Source of the DNA: Kitagawia praeruptora
Lineage: Eukaryota; Streptophyta; Magnoliopsida; Apiales; Apiaceae
Assembly (NCBI GenBank): GCA_037693485.1
Contig: CM075354.1
Location: 141,321,001 to 141,385,000, forward strand
Direction of reading: 5' to 3'
DNA length: 64,000 bases
The notes under the pieces were generated by a model that worked only from the letters and a program-made list of their open reading frames with translations, did not search any database and was not told where the DNA came from. Of the stretch, positions 62,526 through 64,000 are shown in pieces; the stretch's first letter is position 1; each line of letters opens with the position of its first letter. The translations under genes and the position numbers were made by a program.

Positions 62526-64000
62526 TCTTATATATAATAAGCATAAGGGAGATCTTATCCAAATTTTTGGTCGTCATCATTGTACTACCAAAAACATATG
62601 ATTCGTTGGATTAAAATCGTCCGTTGGATTATAAATTATATCCTTATATATTTATTTATAATTTTCAATTTTTTAATTTACTATAATACCCTTTCTTCAT
62701 CGATTTGTTTATTTTTTCTTCATCATTAGAACTAAATTTAATTTAAAAATATCTTTATAAGAGGGATCTTATCCAAATTTTTGGTCTGGTCGCTATACTA
62801 CCAAAATTATATGATCCGTTGGATTGAAACTAGACGATCAAGATTAGATCACATAAAAAAGAAATTATAATCTAAAAAGGATATAATTAGAAAAGGTTGT
62901 ATTAGAAGTGAATTTTAAAAGAAAATTGTAATCTAAAAAGGATCTAATTAAAAAAGGTTGTATTATAATTGAATTTTAAAAAGAAAATTATATTCTAAAA
63001 AGGATATAATTAAAAAAAGTTGTATTAGAATTGAATTTTATTTTTTATTTATTAGTATTAAAAAATTTCATATTTACTATTTGGCCTCTATCTTGATATC
63101 TAGAAATCAGATTTGAATGATTTTACAATCCATGCGAACCTCATAAAATTAATTTTAATTTAGTGATGCTTTAATAATAATTATTCAAATAGAAACACTC
63201 AGAATATCAAAAGAAAATGTAATTACGAATTTTTACATTAATCCTAATCTATGTAGAAGTTCTACATTGATAATGCTATCAATTGTAGAAAACCTAATTG
63301 TATATGATTTAAATCATTGACATATACATTTTTGTATTTCAATATAAATATACTTTTTATTTTATAACATATTAAAATATAAAACATTTTTTATGCTAAA
63401 TCCAACGATTTTCATCTATTTATTTTAAGATCTTTGTAGTCCGGAGGAATAGACGATTATCAAAATTTTGGACAAAATCTATCTTATATAAATATATATA
63501 TATGGAGTACTTTTTAGTTTATAACATATTAAAATATAAAATATTTTTTATGCTAGATCCAACGGTTTTCATATATTTCTTTTAAGATCTTTGTCATACG
63601 GAGGAATAGGCTACCGATTATCAAAATTTCGGACAAAATCTCTCTTACACTTATTATTAAAATTGTATTTGATTGTGAGTAGAACTATCTTTAAATAATT
63701 ATAAGGATATTTTGATAATCAAAACGAATTATAAGTAGAATTCATAAATCAAATAGAATTTTCAACTTAAAAAATCGTCAATTTCTTCTCTTTTTTGTTT
63801 CTGTGTAAATATAATTATATTAAACCATCATTAATTTAAAGATTATTTTGTTAATTTCATGTGGGCTATAAATGTCCAAATCAAATTTTAAAATTCTAAA
63901 TAGAGTACAAATATTAAATCGAACATGTAAAATCTTATATATATATCAATTTTAAACACCAATTTGATATATAAATTAATAACTTATAAAATTTCATAAA
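62526..64000 (+). mobile_element. Helitron, plus orientation, running off the window
   Basis: TCTTATATATAATAAGC follows A at 62525, as expected for a Helitron 5' end. Three near-repeats around AAAAAGGATATAATTA occur at 62870-63010, and the part from 63340 to 63800 is partly duplicated (CCAACGATTTTCAT twice). Inverted matches to 58160-59560 show one family. The 3' end lies outside the window. Confidence 0.6.

Overview
This window is nuclear DNA from a flowering plant, most likely a eudicot. It is strongly AT-rich and contains one recognisable host gene with a plant-type intron. The rest is layered plant transposable elements of nearly every class: Copia, Ty3/Gypsy, TRIM, Helitron, hAT, CACTA, Mutator-like, PIF/Harbinger, Stowaway and probably LINE. 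Krak-like Tourist elements and the repeat style would fit an asterid such as an Apiaceae species, but the species cannot be fixed from the sequence alone. There are no rRNA, tRNA or CRISPR features.

Layout. 1-5159 holds old repeat segments, a LINE-like tail, an orphan promoter and a GC-rich foldback. 5160-12686 is a Helitron (minus) with a non-autonomous Gypsy element inside it (5705-11117); its empty site survives near 50582. 12687-15790 carries Tourist, Stowaway and hAT MITEs. 15791-32721 is a hAT transposon with an exact 8-bp target duplication. Its transposase gene is split by a young, complete Copia element of Sirevirus type (16971-31016) with 1161-bp LTRs, gag, pol, and a 1631-residue third ORF. 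32926-33609 is a complete TRIM. 33617-39031 is probably a Gypsy solo LTR opened by a Helitron, which carries a Stowaway, which carries a Tourist and a Mutator-like foldback.

The one host gene is a class A heat-shock transcription factor (39747-42101, minus, two exons). It has a Mutator-like MITE in its intron, a tandem duplication of its promoter and start codon, and an internal 43-residue duplication in the protein. Downstream of it are a PIF/Harbinger MITE (43236-44066), a CACTA element built of subterminal and internal repeat arrays (45445-48947), a second copy of the segments seen at 1-13.8 kb (49216-51776) with a Mutator-like MITE and a TRIM solo LTR, a long AT-rich stretch with MITEs, and two related Helitrons in opposite orientations at the right end.

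How the parts relate. The duplicated host segments act as fossil empty sites, so several insertions can be placed to the base. Target duplications give a clear order of nesting. The signal I find least explained is an eight-base word, TGACAGYA, which crowds the U3 of the Copia LTR, the spacer behind pol, and the coding regions themselves, where it is read as Lys-Asp-Thr/Ala-Val repeats. I saw no defence-like or other wholly new multi-gene system.
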